DNA of 64,000 nt, from positions 806,001 through 870,000 of the forward strand of contig NW_026963295.1 in the NCBI RefSeq assembly GCF_036588685.1, written 5' to 3'. This document shows positions 22,643 to 34,800 of the stretch, one piece after another. The stretch comes from Mytilus trossulus (Eukaryota; Mollusca; Bivalvia; Mytilida; Mytilidae). Positions within the stretch are counted from its first letter, which is position 1; each line of letters begins with the position of its first letter. The position numbers were made by a program, and so were the translations under genes. The notes under the pieces were generated by a model. That model had not been told where the DNA came from. It saw only the letters and a program-made list of their open reading frames with translations, and made no database searches.

Positions 22643-23012
22643 TACACAACTACTTTTGCATAGGTACTATTTCTGTACTAAAAATCTGTAGTAGTGGAAA
22701 TTTACTTTTAATATTCAGTACTATTTTGTTACTTTAAAATCATTGTAATATTTAGATACCTGTATTTTACAGTAATTAATTTGTAATTGAAATTTAGGTA
22801 CTGCATATTTTTGGTTGCTACCGTTACGTTTTCAGCATTTTGAAAGATTTTCTATATCAAAATATTAAGTACAAATCAAGTACTGTAAAATACAAGTACC
22901 TAAATATTACAATATTTTCAAAGTAAAGATATAGAACTTAGTATTAAAAGTAAATTTTCAGTTCTACATGTTTATAGTACAGAAATAGTACCAATGCAAA
23001 AGCAGCTGTGTG
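22643..23012. mobile_element. Fold-back MITE, copy 1
   Basis: The element starts TACACAACTACTTTTGCAT and ends with ATGCAAAAGCAGCTGTGT. The two halves are imperfect reverse complements over most of the 370 bp, sharing 'actatttctgtactaaaa' and 'acttttaatattcagtact' and their complements. No open frame. A relative is at 43513-43939. It lies between EF-hand genes C and A. Confidence 0.8.
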
Positions 23013-23084
23013 CTCATTTCTGACTATCTTTTACAACTGTAATATCACTGTTTAATGTTATGGGATAGTTAAGAGCTCACAATA

Positions 23085-23175
23085 AAAATCAGAATGGAAA
23101 TGGGGAATGTGTCAAAGAGACAACAACCCGACCATAGTAAAAACAACAGCAGAAGGTCACCAACAGGTCTAACCA
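23085..23175. repeat. Dispersed repeat R6, short copy
   Basis: Matches the start of the element at 12205-12870 ('gagacaacaacccgaccata', 'caacagcagaaggtcacc'). Confidence 0.65.
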
Positions 23176-23684
23176 CGTCTGGGATAGTGTTAGGTACAAA
23201 ACTCCCTCGTATTGACACGAGATAAAGTTATGAGCAGTATACTCATTATATATTCATCATGCAAGCGGGATTCAATTGTCATATCCTAAAATAGACTACA
23301 TAAATAAAACTAAAAGACACTGGGATTTATTCTTTTTTTGTAGTAGCTATGTGTACAGTGTAACAGTTACTATCAAATACAAAGTGCAAATTAAATTACA
23401 CGGAATCAACAACAGAAATAACATTTTGATAGATAGTCATGATAGTTGATAATTAACGTTGAGATTATTTTCTGATACATGAATCTCAGATTTGTTATGC
23501 ATTATATATTAACTATTTATACATATTAAAGAATATACTGTACAGCATTGTACCAATTGTTTTATATATTACCAATTGCCTATAATTCACTTGTCACCTT
23601 TTACAGAATGGTGCATATAAACAAATGTTTTAACTATTCAAATACTTTATAGTCCAGATTACTAAACATTTGACACTTTTGAAA

Positions 23685-24562
23685 TTACAATTCATCATGG
23701 GGTAGAAATTCTTGTAGTGTTACAAATCCATCTTTATTCTTATCATAATATTCAAATATAGACTGCGCCATTCCTTCGTGGTCAGCTTCCGGTAACTCTT
23801 TCTTGGTTTCAATATGTTTCACAATCTGAAATATAGACCATTGGCATCAAAATTGTTATACAATGATTGGTCCATCAAGTTTAAACATAAAGCACATCAT
23901 AATGATCCCTAATGTATACGGTGATCTTCTTTACCTAGCTCGTACATTAAGATACCGTTAAACTTACTGTCCTTTAATTACATGTATTCTTAAAGGTTAC
24001 CAATTCAACACTGTTATAAGATCTTTGAATATCATTTTTGTCGGTATCAATATAATATGGTTAACTACAAATTAGGAACAAACTAATAAAGTAACTTTTC
24101 ATTCATGATAACACGTGGACCCACAATATAGTGCACAGGTAAATAAAATACAAAAATTATTAAATTCGTGTTTTCATGTTCATAGCTAAAAAATGTAATT
24201 ATAAGTATTGAATGCTTCTTTTTGTAACTTTATAGGGTTGTAAAGGCGTTGACCGTGCGCACATTTTTAGTATGAAGCGCTTCCGCGCTTCATACAAAAT
24301 GTACTTCGGTCAACGCTTTTACACCCCAATAAATTTACAAAAAGAAGCATTCAATTCTTAAATACAAGCTCGGGCGCATTTCTAAGAATTTAATAAAGCG
24401 ATGCAAAAGCTTTTTACTTACTTCTTCTAAAGTCGCCTTTCCATCACCATCGGCATCAATTTCCATAAAACCATTTCTAATTTCTGATATTTTGACCTTT
24501 TCCTCACCGGTCACCACAGTGCATAGTATTGTTAAAACTAAGACAGTCAATAGCAATGCCAT
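23685..24562 (-). CDS. ER-lumen EF-hand protein with HDEL tail, copy A
   Basis: Two-exon gene, 93 residues. Exon 1 is 24562-24422 (ATG, 47 codons, donor GTAAGT) and exon 2 is 23825-23685 (acceptor TTTCAG, 46 codons and TAA). Residues 1-19 form a signal peptide ending VVTG. EF-hand 1 loop is DADGDGKATLEE and EF-hand 2 loop is DKNKDGFVTLQE, both canonical (acidic 1, 3 or Asn, 5, Gly6, Glu12). The C-terminus is LPHDEL, so the mature protein should be a soluble calcium-binding protein retained in the endoplasmic reticulum. The stretch SEIRNGFMEIDADGDGKATL resembles the EF-hand region of FKBP14, but no FKBP domain is present. The intron (23826-24421) contains a fold-back MITE and a scrap of the reverse-transcriptase element (about 23990-24065). 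The exon structure matches copies B and C. Confidence 0.9.
24100..24364. mobile_element. Palindromic MITE in the EF-hand gene A intron
   Basis: A leader (24100-24208) is followed by a hairpin whose arms run about 24209-24270 and 24300-24355 ('gaatgcttctttttgtaac' and its complement). The centre is GAAGCGCTTCCGCGCTTC. The same leader plus hairpin is at 46859-47104. No open frame of its own. Confidence 0.85.
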
Positions 24563-24864
24563 TTAAAATACTAAAAAAAATCAAGTCAACAAATCAAAGA
24601 ATTAAAAGTAAATAACCTAGACAAAATTAATTGTCTTTAAAAAAATCCTCAATGCAAATCGGAACCAATCTATATACACGTGGAAGAATTACAATTCAAA
24701 TCATTCTTATCATACTTGATGTCGATAACGTAATACGCCTATTCTTCAAAAGGTCAAAACTTATCAATGAAATTTATAAATCAGACATGAAAATGGAACA
24801 ATGGCCTGTGTATGCGACGCCGCTGTTTCTGAGATTGAAAAAATTTAACTCAAAACCACAGTTG

Positions 24865-24922
24865 ACACCCCCCCCCCCCCACCCCCCCCCCCAATTCCCC
24901 CACCACACACACACATTTCAAA
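24865..24922. repeat. Low-complexity C tract and CA repeat
   Basis: Runs of C interrupted by single A, followed by a short (CA)n stretch. Open frames through it encode poly-proline by composition only. Confidence 0.85.
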
Positions 24923-25382
24923 TACTAGAACCCAGTCTTAAGTTTGATGATATTGATAGAATGGAAACACAGACTAGGCTCCAGAATTGGGACATACACA
25001 TGCACATGAAGTGATTAACACCTTTTTTCAAATTTCCAATTCGATGGATTAACTTGCAATCTAAGTAGTGCAGAATGCCTCCATTCTTTATATTGCTGGT
25101 AAAACAACCAAAATAAAGTAACAGCATTACACGCAAGTGCAATAACGTGAATGGGATCATATCAGATGTCTAGTCTAGTAATGGACTTCTGATCTTATTC
25201 AAACGCCAGTGATATAAGATCATATAATTATGAAGAAAAAAAACCAAATGAAAATAGTATCATTTTAATGTCAAGCTCGCAATGGCGGGTATAATATTAC
25301 ATAGTGCGGATGTCTTTCGAGTTCTTTTTTTCAAATACGCACACTAGTACTGATGCGCTTCCAGATTTAGTACGTGTCTGTA

Positions 25383-26478
25383 TTACAATTCATCATGAGG
25401 TAAAAATTCTGACAAAACTATATGACCATCTTTGTTTTTGTCGTAAAAAGTAAAAATAGATTCTGCCATGTTTTTGTGATCCGACTCTGGTATTTGTTTC
25501 TTCTTCTCCATGTAAGATATAGTCTGAAATTAAAGACAGTTCTGTTGTATTTCATACAAATAATATGTCAAACAACAGACCCCAAAAACATTTCATGTAA
25601 ATTGAAAGACTGAGCATAAAAATGTGTGTGAGTTCCGAATTATAAGTCATAACTGAATGAGAGAACCTGACGGAGCATATTCAATAAAGGCGCTTACAAA
25701 GTGGACATTATAAAAATAGTAGATGCAGTATGATTGCACATGAGACAACTAGTAAAAAGACTAATTGACAACGACTGGCATGACAACAGGTCTCCAACAA
25801 TGATGCGTCATTCGTCAACTACTTTCTTACCAACGCTGGCTATCGTTTCTGCAAATACATTTATTACATAAAACAGATCAAAATCTGTCATGTATGCGTG
25901 CAAAATCTAATGTGTTGCACTGAACGGCAGAAAAAAACCCGGATGTATAAGAGTCAAACATTGTTTTGAATAGAACTGGCGCTCGAAAACGCATTACAAC
26001 TACACACATGTACTTTTAGATTAGCGTTGGTCATCTCAACGAGATTGATTCTCTCGCTTGAAAAATCGGTCAGTAAGATCAAAGGACAATTTCGTAATAT
26101 ACCGATAAGTTATAGTACAGTGGGTGTAAAATGTCGCGATTTTTATTGAATAAGGTATACGAAAAATGTTGGCGTTTATTAATTTGGCGGATTCAAAACT
26201 TTTATCAATACCTTTGCATAACTTGTGCTCTTCTTAATTGGCGGAATTTGTTTTGGCGATTTTGTTCTATCCGCGAAAATGAGCGAACATTTTACATCCC
26301 AAGAAAATAACCCCATATACGGTATTAGTATAACACTCACCTCTTGTAGTACCACCTTTCCATCGGCATTAGCGTCCATTTCTTTAAACGCACTTGTGAT
26401 TTCTTTCATTGGAACCTTTTCTGAACAATAAACTATAGAACAAAATGTCACCAAAATTATAACTATTTGTTTTATCAT
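25383..26478 (-). CDS. ER-lumen EF-hand protein with HDEL tail, copy B
   Basis: Two-exon gene, 92 residues. Exon 1 is 26478-26341 (46 codons, donor GTGAGT) and exon 2 is 25523-25383 (acceptor TTTCAG, 46 codons and TAA). The ATG at 26478 is chosen because it directly opens a signal peptide (IKQIVIILVTFCSIVYC); the frame extends upstream without another ATG. EF-hand 1 loop is DANADGKVVLQE and EF-hand 2 loop is DKNKDGHIVLSE. The end is LPHDEL. Exon 2 is the same length as in copy A (141 bases) and clearly homologous, so A and B are the closer pair. Role inferred as for copy A: calcium-binding, ER-retained, possibly a chaperone partner. It is the 5'-most gene of the tandem trio. Confidence 0.9.
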
Positions 26479-26830
26479 TTTTTTTACAAACAACGCCTAA
26501 CTATTTTTTTGAATATTAACGATGATAATAATTCAAAATCTTTTAAAATGGCAGACAAATCCTATGACAGGAACTGATAAGGTGTGGGAATATACATATG
26601 GGTCAAGTTTACGGAGGTTTTCTTATCTTACTGTCCGTATTAAGTTGTTGGAAATACAATGTATATCAAATATGTATTGTAAAATGTGTACAGTTAGACT
26701 AAATAAGGCACCGATTATAGCCATGTGTTGTTGTTTGGCATTTAAAAATTATCCTAAATTTCTTGATAAAAATAATTTGTTTCAGTTTCAAATAAGAATG
26801 TCTTGTTTTCTGTAAGCTTTTGGGAAAATA

Positions 26831-26927
26831 ACAATCTAATTAAAATATTGATCTCTGATTACGTTATACTACATATATGTATTATGTAGTATAACGTAAT
26901 CAGAGATCAATATTTTAATTAGATTGT
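26831..26927. repeat. Perfect 45-bp-arm palindrome
   Basis: Arms 26831-26875 and 26883-26927 are exact reverse complements by reading (outer ends ACAATCTAATTAAAATATTG and complement) around a 7-base loop. A diverged single arm is visible near 945-985. Confidence 0.9.
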
Positions 26928-26974
26928 ATTTAATGGAAATGCATACTCGAATAATTATGACAACTGAAATATTA

Positions 26975-28070
26975 AACAAGAGGCTGTCACAACGACAGCA
27001 AACCGGATTTATTAACATTTAGTTGTGTCCTGACAATATCACAAGAACCGTAACTGATGATTGGTGAAAGTGAAAATCGTCAATATCAAATTTGACCTCC
27101 ATTTTGTCATCAGTATCAACATATTAAAATTTGAAAAGCTTAGATTGAATTGTTCATGAGTAAATGCAACAACGTGAATGGAAACGCCATTTTACGATCT
27201 TTTAAGAACCATAACTCCTGAACAGTAAAAGTCAAAATCATTATTGAACTTGACCTCTATTCTGTCATCAGTAACAACATATTAAAATTTGAAAAGCTTA
27301 GATTGAATGGTTCATGAGTAAATGCAACAACGTGAATGGAAACGCCATTTTACGATCTTTCAAGAACCGTAACTCCTGAACGATAAAAGTCAAAATCGTC
27401 ATTATTGAACTTGACCTCTATTTTGTCATCAGTAACAACATATTAAAATTTGAAAAGCTTTGGATGAATGGTTCATGAGAAAATGCACGGACACGACTTG
27501 AAACACCATTTTTCAATCTTTCAAGAACCATAACTCCTGAACGGTAAAAGTCAAAATCGTCATTATTAAACTTGACCTCCATTTTGTTATCATTAATAAC
27601 ATATTAAAATTTGGGAAGCTCTGGTAGAACAGTTCATACGTAAATGCACGGACACGACTGGAAACGCCATTTTACAATCTTTCAAGAACCATAACTCCTG
27701 AACGGTAAAAGTCAAAATCACCATTATTGAAATTGACCTCTATTTTTTTCATCAGTAACAACATATTAAAATTTGAAAAGCTTTGGTTGAATGGTTCATG
27801 AGAAAATGCACGGACACGACTGGAAACACCATTTTTTAATCTTTCAAGAACCATAACTCCTGAACGGTAAAAGTCAAAATCGCCATTATTGAACTTGACC
27901 TTCATTTAGTTGTCAGTAACAACATATTAAAATTTTAAAAGCTTTGGTTGAACGGTTCATGAGTTAATGCACGGACAACATTTGGTGGACGCCCGCCCAG
28001 CCGCCCGACCGCCGTACATCTCCAAATCAATAACCGACATTTTTGTCACAAAAATCCGGTTAAAAATATA
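26975..28070. repeat. ~160-bp tandem repeat array with unique ends
   Basis: About six copies of a unit of 158-161 bp. Recurrent landmarks are 'aagaaccataactcctgaac' (near 27204, 27362, 27522, 27683 and 27845; a diverged one near 27042) and 'acatattaaaatttg'. The block opens with 'caagaggctgtcacaacgac' and closes with a GC-rich 'cgcccgcccagccgcccgac' stretch and a 'aaatccggtta' end echoing 'aaccggattta' at its start. This suggests a bounded mobile element carrying internal tandem repeats. The 77-codon minus frame inside is repeat-derived. Confidence 0.85.
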
Positions 28071-28344
28071 CATGACAAGGTGTAGATACGTTTGCTCTGT
28101 TTGTTCTTTCCGATAAATGTTGTTGTATTCCAAGAAATGTCATCATTCGTCAAAATGAATCATCGGCTCGTTTACAACAGGGAATATCGCTACGCCACAA
28201 AAAAAAAACGAAATTCTCGATTCGCACTTTTCATAGACTGGCATCGAAGAAATGCATACATGTAATAATTGCTTCTGGCTGCTAAACAGAAATCCATGAT
28301 TTTCACCTCTTACGTAAATTGATATGTATTCATTGTTTTAAACT

Positions 28345-28885
28345 TGTAAACAAGAATGTGTCCACAGTACACGGATGCCCCACTCGCACTATCATTTTCT
28401 ATGCTTAGTGGACCGTGAAATTGGAATAAATTCTCTAATTTGGCATTAAAATTATAATGATCTTATCAAAGGGAACATAGATATAGGAAGATGTGGTGTG
28501 AGTGCCAATGAGACAACTCTCCATCCAAGTAACAATTTAAAAAGTAAACCATTATAGGTTAAAGTATGTATACTAAGTTTCAAGTTGATTGGATGTCTAC
28601 TTTATCAAAAACTACCTTGACCAAAAACTTTAACCTGAAATTTGCCCTATCATTTTCTATATTCAGTAACCGTAAAGTTGGGATCAAAACTCTAATTTTA
28701 ATTGGCATTAAAATTAGAAATATCATATCATAGGGCACATGTATACTAAGTTTCAAGTTGATTGGGCTTCAACTTCATCAAAAACTACCTTGACCAAAAA
28801 CTTTAACCTGAAGCGGCCGGGACAGACGGACGAACGAACGCACAGACCAGAAAACATAATGCCCCTCTACTATCGTAGGTGGGGC
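28345..28885. repeat. Dispersed repeat family R5 with nested R1 fragment
   Basis: Starts 'caagaatgtgtccacagtac', ends 'cgtaggtggggcata'. It contains 'tttcaagttgattgg' and 'actaccttgaccaaaaactt' twice, so part of the element is duplicated. A reversed R1 tail fragment ('gatgtggtgtgagtgccaat') is inserted at about 28475-28575. Other copies: 18380-18710 and 34525-34770. Confidence 0.75.
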
Positions 28886-31680
28886 ATAAACAAGTTTTTG
28901 TTTTGAATATGTCTACGGACGAGGGTACGACGATTTCCCGAGAAATACGAGAAAAACGTAATATCCCCAAAACAAGATGATATATCCCGAGAAAAAGATT
29001 TGTAATGGTGTTATAGGTGGTTTTTTTTTGCTTAAATTAGTGTAACAGCATACAATGATTAAGGTTTATGGCGTTCATAATTAATAAAAGTATACGCAAT
29101 CTTCAGAAAATCGATTTCTATGGTCAAGTTACTTGGCGGACGTTATATTTTGTAAGGTTGATAACTCGACGACGAACACATTTTTGTTTGGGTCATATAA
29201 AAAGCTGACAGACTATAAAATAATTTAAGAATGTGTCTAACTTTTGGATTTCAACATCCCATTATTAGTATCAGTTTATAAACAAACAAAGTACATGTAC
29301 GAACAAATGAGACATATATATATATACATCTTCTTTTTGACACATCTTAGCCGGTTTTTGGTGTTATTTTTTGGGGGTTAATATACTGTTTATTTTCAGC
29401 AGTTCTGACTAAATGAATATTAAACATTCCATCCCTGCAGTTTATCTAAGATATTTTTTAACTCTTAACTAATTGTATCTTCTGTCTGCAGACGCTAATA
29501 CTGCTGAAGTTGTTATAATGATTATGTTCCAACAAAGTGGTCAATGAAAGGAGTAGGTCTAGTAAGACCCCTTTTGGCCCCGAACTATAGCAGTTTACAA
29601 AATTGTTAAAATGTAAACTTTTTGTTATTTAATGGACAGTAGAATGCTTCTGGTACATAAATATGGGCTGTTTTTTTTACAATACAATGCACATATATCG
29701 GGTACTAGCACCAATAAATTACTGAAATCTTCATAATTCTGGCATTTTAGTTAAATTTTAGACGGTTTCCGCGGCCACTTTCATTTTTGACAAACACCAT
29801 CTGAAGTGACATTTTTTTTACACATTTGGAAGATTTTTCATATTTAAGCTTGAATTAGGACGTTTTAATGACTAAATTAGTTAAAATATTTCACATAAAT
29901 TAATTGAATTAAATGAAATAGACACTGAAGTGTTTAAAAAGTGGTTAAAATCTTTCAACAGAGATGAATCTGAAGTTTGAGGCCAAAATCATCCGTACCA
30001 AACCTACTTCTTTCCAGACAAAGAGGGAATTTCTTTGAAACTTTATATACTCTAAATAGCAAAATTATAATAAAGACAATTCTATGTAACGTTACCATGA
30101 TATAACAAAAATATACATTTAATGAAAAATGAAGTCTTTAGCAAAAAGATAGTTAATTTGAGGAAAAGTTTTTCCCTGTTGTAGTAATGATGCAGTTCTG
30201 TGTGTAAAATTGCTATATTGTTCAAAGCTGTACGGTGACCATTAGTTGTTAATTTATCTGTCATTTTGTCTCTTGTGAAGAGTTGTCTAATTGGCAATTA
30301 TACAGCATCTATTCTTTTTATAATCATAAATCAGTCATTTTTTACTTGTTTTATTATGTACTGCTTGACTAGCTAGGTATATGAGGTTGTTTTTTTTGCG
30401 TTTTTTTTAAAGTCCAGCTTAATTCATGATTTTGATGAAGTAAGGATTTATCTCTGTTCAAACTTGCTATACTACATGTATTAATTTTGTTGATAAAATT
30501 AGACAGCAACTCATTTGTCTATTCAAAGAAGGCCAAGGGAAATAACTCCAAACAAAATTGTGTCATATTGAAACCGATTCAATTAATAGAGGTATTCCTG
30601 TAACAGGGTGGACAACCCAATACTTATGTTGGTAATTGTTCTGAATCTTAACAATGAATGTATGCTCACTCAGTCTTTGAGAGGCCTTTCAGTGGGGATT
30701 TCAAAAGAAATAAAAGAGTAAAGTTCATACATGTGCATGAGGAGAAAAAAATGTTTTTTACATATATAAGGCCATAAGTTTTCTCGTTTGAATTGTTTTA
30801 CATTGTCTTATCGGGGCCTTTTATAGCTGACTATCAGTATGAGCTTTGCTCATTGTTGAAGGCCGTACGGTGACCTATAGTTGTTAATGTCTGTGTCATT
30901 TTGGTCTTTTGTGGATAGTTGTCTCATTGGCAATCATACCACATCTTCTTTTTATATTAAGTATTTAACATTAAAATCAACACACAAGGTTTAGTCCTCT
31001 GCTAGTTATTCATATTTTTTTGTATGCATTAAAAACCTTTGGTGACTCAACAGTGTAAATGTCTATAAGAAGTATTATGTTTATGCAAAAATACACATTT
31101 ACACAGTAAAATTCTCTTAATCTGGTCCAGGCAATAAATAACCTGAGCATGCCAAGAATTGGTCTTGTCCACACTGTTTTGAAAACAATTCTAGATCTAT
31201 CAGTACCATGTACATTATTTGTCAAGCTAAAATATCCATTTAAACAGTTTTGTACCAGAACTAGAATGTCCATTATTAATTATTTTTGCTAAAAGGAATG
31301 ATACAGCACCAACAATTACAGTTCCCATTGATCATATTTCAATGTAAATATTTTTGGCCTTAATCTGATTTGGCTGTTGTGATATCAGAAAATAAAAGGT
31401 GACCATGCCTGCTGACTTTCACTGAAATAACAGTTACCACCCGTGGCAAAAATTCACAGACTAAAAATTTAAATAATTGGTGAACAAGTTCAATGTCATG
31501 TCAGAGAATCTGTACAAGTCTGGATGAATTCAAGATCATTTTATAAGTACTAGAAGAAGCAGATTAAGTAAAAATAGCTAAGTGGTTGTTTGGATGGGTA
31601 ACTCCCAAAAATGACGTAATCTAATTAAGATTAAATATGCCTGGTACCTTCAATAGCTACTTACAAGTAATCAACAAAAG
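28886..31680. other. Non-genic stretch with R1 tail copies
   Basis: R1 tail copies at about 30225-30315 (partial) and 30760-30960. No exon could be supported; the two minus-strand frames near 30082-30297 and 31010-31273 show no recognisable features. Confidence 0.5.
30760..30960 (+). repeat. Retroelement 3' tail (family R1)
   Basis: 'ttctcgtttgaattgtttta' through 'ggccgtacggtgaccta' to 'cataccacatcttc', then a T run. Nearly the same as 14385-14585 and 50458-50650. Confidence 0.8.
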
Positions 31681-31689
31681 CAATATTTT

Positions 31690-31700
31690 TTTATTTTATT
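31690..31700 (-). terminator. Candidate polyadenylation signals of the UQCRB gene
   Basis: Two overlapping AATAAA hexamers on the minus strand, about 112 bases after the UQCRB stop codon. Position is typical. Confidence 0.5.
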
Positions 31701-31811
31701 TACAACTTCCTGAACTCAAAAATCTAGATGGATTTTTCATAAATTAAAAATGTTCTCACAAGATAAAAAAACATTTAACTAAATATTGTTTCATGTAATA
31801 ACAGTTTTCTT

Positions 31812-34800
31812 TCATTTATCAATAGTTTTCTGCAATCCCAAAAGTTGTCCAATGGTACCGAAAATTCCCTGGGTCTTCCTTGTTCCGTTTTTCTCATCTA
31901 AGATCTTCCTAAGTCTGTGCTCATCCTTTACTTTTTCAACTATTGGTGATAAATAATCCACATCCTTAAATTTAAAATACAATTCAAGTACAATTTATTG
32001 AACAAGGAAAAAAGTTGATCAGCAATAATTTTCTACCCTGAGTTATAAAGCTAATTTATGTCATATTTCAAGGTGTAGTATTTTGCTTGTGTCTTATGGT
32101 GCATGGTTGTATTTTTTTTTTTAGACCTTTATGCTGCTCTTCAGTGAACAAATACTATTGATATTCTGAATAAGTTTAAATTATATATCAAAATATCAGT
32201 TTCACATTCGTTCATTCTTAGTTAGAAATTCAGGAGTTGTGCTACTGTTGGTGAATCTATCCTGAATTCTAAGAATTTAAAAGGTGTGGACAAAAATCAA
32301 AGATGAATTTTCATTTAAAATACAAATAAATGTATTTCTTTCGTTCAACCATTTACAAATGTATCTAGAGCTAGAACTTACAGTGTAACAGTATAAAATT
32401 GCTTTCAGGAGGATTTAAATAGACAGTACTTTTCTATTAGCACTTGACAACTGAAATTTTTTAATTTGTTTAATCTTCTACCTTTTATTTGAGAAAAGTA
32501 AAAAAGTTAAACAATGCAATGCACAATAAGAGCAATGTAGCCAAGAGAAATTCAAAAAGAAGGAAAAATTTAATATTCAGATGAAAGTAAATAATATCTG
32601 AATACTACATGTACTATGAAGAGAGATAACTCTAGATCTACACTTAAATATTAACTTGAACCAGTAAATAACGAAAATCTGTACACTTATAAAAATAAAG
32701 CTTTTTTAGTTTATAGATCGCTCTTTTATTTCAATAAAAAACTTATAAAAAAAATAAACTTGACATTAGTGTTACAGATAAATATATGAATGAAAGAGGA
32801 TAAGTATTCCGAATTCACTATTTATTTATTTTTTATCTTTTTTTCTATTCTTTATTATTTATCTGTCTAGAAGAAAAGAGCAGTAAAGGGTTCTACAAAA
32901 TGAAAAAGTTAACTTCTTTCCTCCAATTATCAATGCCAAACTTTTTAGTGCATTATAGAATTCTTTCCCAAATACATAAGAATTATTTAAGAATTATGAA
33001 AAATTATGAGAGCACCATTTATATTAACATCAAGGTTATGAGCATGATGAGTGAGTTATGGTTTATCAGTCAGATTTTTTGTTTTTTTTCAATTTTAGAC
33101 CCTATCAATCATTTTTTCTCTCAATATTAACAATGTAAGTTATGAGGAGAATCTGGATTCAGATTTTTTGTCATCTGCTTGACAACAATACTTTTCCCAA
33201 ATAAACTGGGGATCGGAATACTTATCTTGGAAAAAACGTAACCCCACCCTTGAAATAAATTGATGTTCTCTTGCTAGATAAATGTGAAAATTGAGTTTTG
33301 TTACTTAATGAACTTGTGTTTATTTTACATTGTTTCATAACAGTGATATTGTTGGCTTTTTTTCAAAAACTACCTCAACCCTTTTTTATTTGGAAAATAT
33401 GCATCATTTTCATCAAATTGGGAAATTTAAAATAAACAATGAATTTGACTGAAACTTCAATTTACAGACCCATTTTCAAGAGTTAAACCCTGCTTTAAAA
33501 TAAGACCCTATTTTGTTAGTGATGATACATAAAAAGACCCTCAAATGTGCACTTATAGTCATTTTAGGCATGAACAATGTTTAAATGAGTTTTCCAGTTT
33601 GTATTCATGCACAATTACTACTGAGACTGCACCGTTTGGGAAAAAAGTTGTCTTTTTGGGAATAATTTTAAGCCATTTTTTTCTCACATTGGGATTCTTC
33701 TTCAGGGGACAAAGCCTTTATTCTCCACTAATTTAAGGCAAACAATATCACTGTCATACCTCGTCATAGTTTGTCCATTCTTCCTTGGGTAATATTTCCT
33801 TGCTATGACTTAGAATAAGGGCTCTGCTCATTCTGAATTCCCTGGCTACTTTAACATCATTGGGGAGTCTTTCTACAGCTTCTTTCACATACTTATCCAC
33901 ATATAAACAGTCATCTCTCATCAGACCTGTAACAAAAAAATAGATCCATATATAAACAGGTATCTTTATATCATTATGGAGGGAGGGTAAGAGGGGTCCT
34001 GATTCCAAAATCTTGGGCTTAAAAACACGAAATCCCGTGGTCCAGACATTTGAAAAAAAAATTCCCAGATCCCGAAATCCTGAGCTTAAATACACCTAAT
34101 CCCAGAGTCAAGATAAAGGTCCTATCCCCCTCATAACGCTTATGACTTGATCAAGTACAATGATGAACATCCAAAAGATAATCCTTAAACAGTATCTCTA
34201 CACCATGTACACATGAACAAGTTGATATTGCACATATTTAAGAACCAGTTGTGAAAATGAAATGCGTTATTTTTGCTAGGGTTGATTTTTGTTTCATCCC
34301 TATTTGGTTCTGTTTCAATCAAGATCATTTCATAGTGAAGACAAGAAAGATAAGGATTCAAAATTATGTACTGATTATGAACTATATAAAAATTTATCAT
34401 TCACCAGTGTATCATGTTATAGATTGTGCCATTAGCCTAATGGTACAATCTAATGATTAGGTAGGTGTATCATTACATTCCTAGTAAGTACATGCATAAA
34501 TGTACAATGTATATAAATTTGTATATAAAACAAGAATGTGTCCACAGTACACAGATGCCACATCCGCACTTTCATTTTCTATGTTCAATGAACCGTGAAA
34601 ATGAAGTAAAATCTCTATTTTGGCATTAAAATCAGAGATATTATATCTTAAAGAACATGTGTACTACGTTTCAAATTTAACCTGAAGCGGGACAGACAGA
34701 CCAACAAACAGACGGATGAACGGAAAGACAAACTAACAGACATCCAGACCAGAAAACATAATGCCCATAAATTGGGCATAGAAAGGAAGATGTAGTATGA

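Noticed and set aside
24631-25014. 127-codon plus-strand frame with poly-proline
   Set aside because: Composition of a C-rich low-complexity tract; no domain and no splice support.
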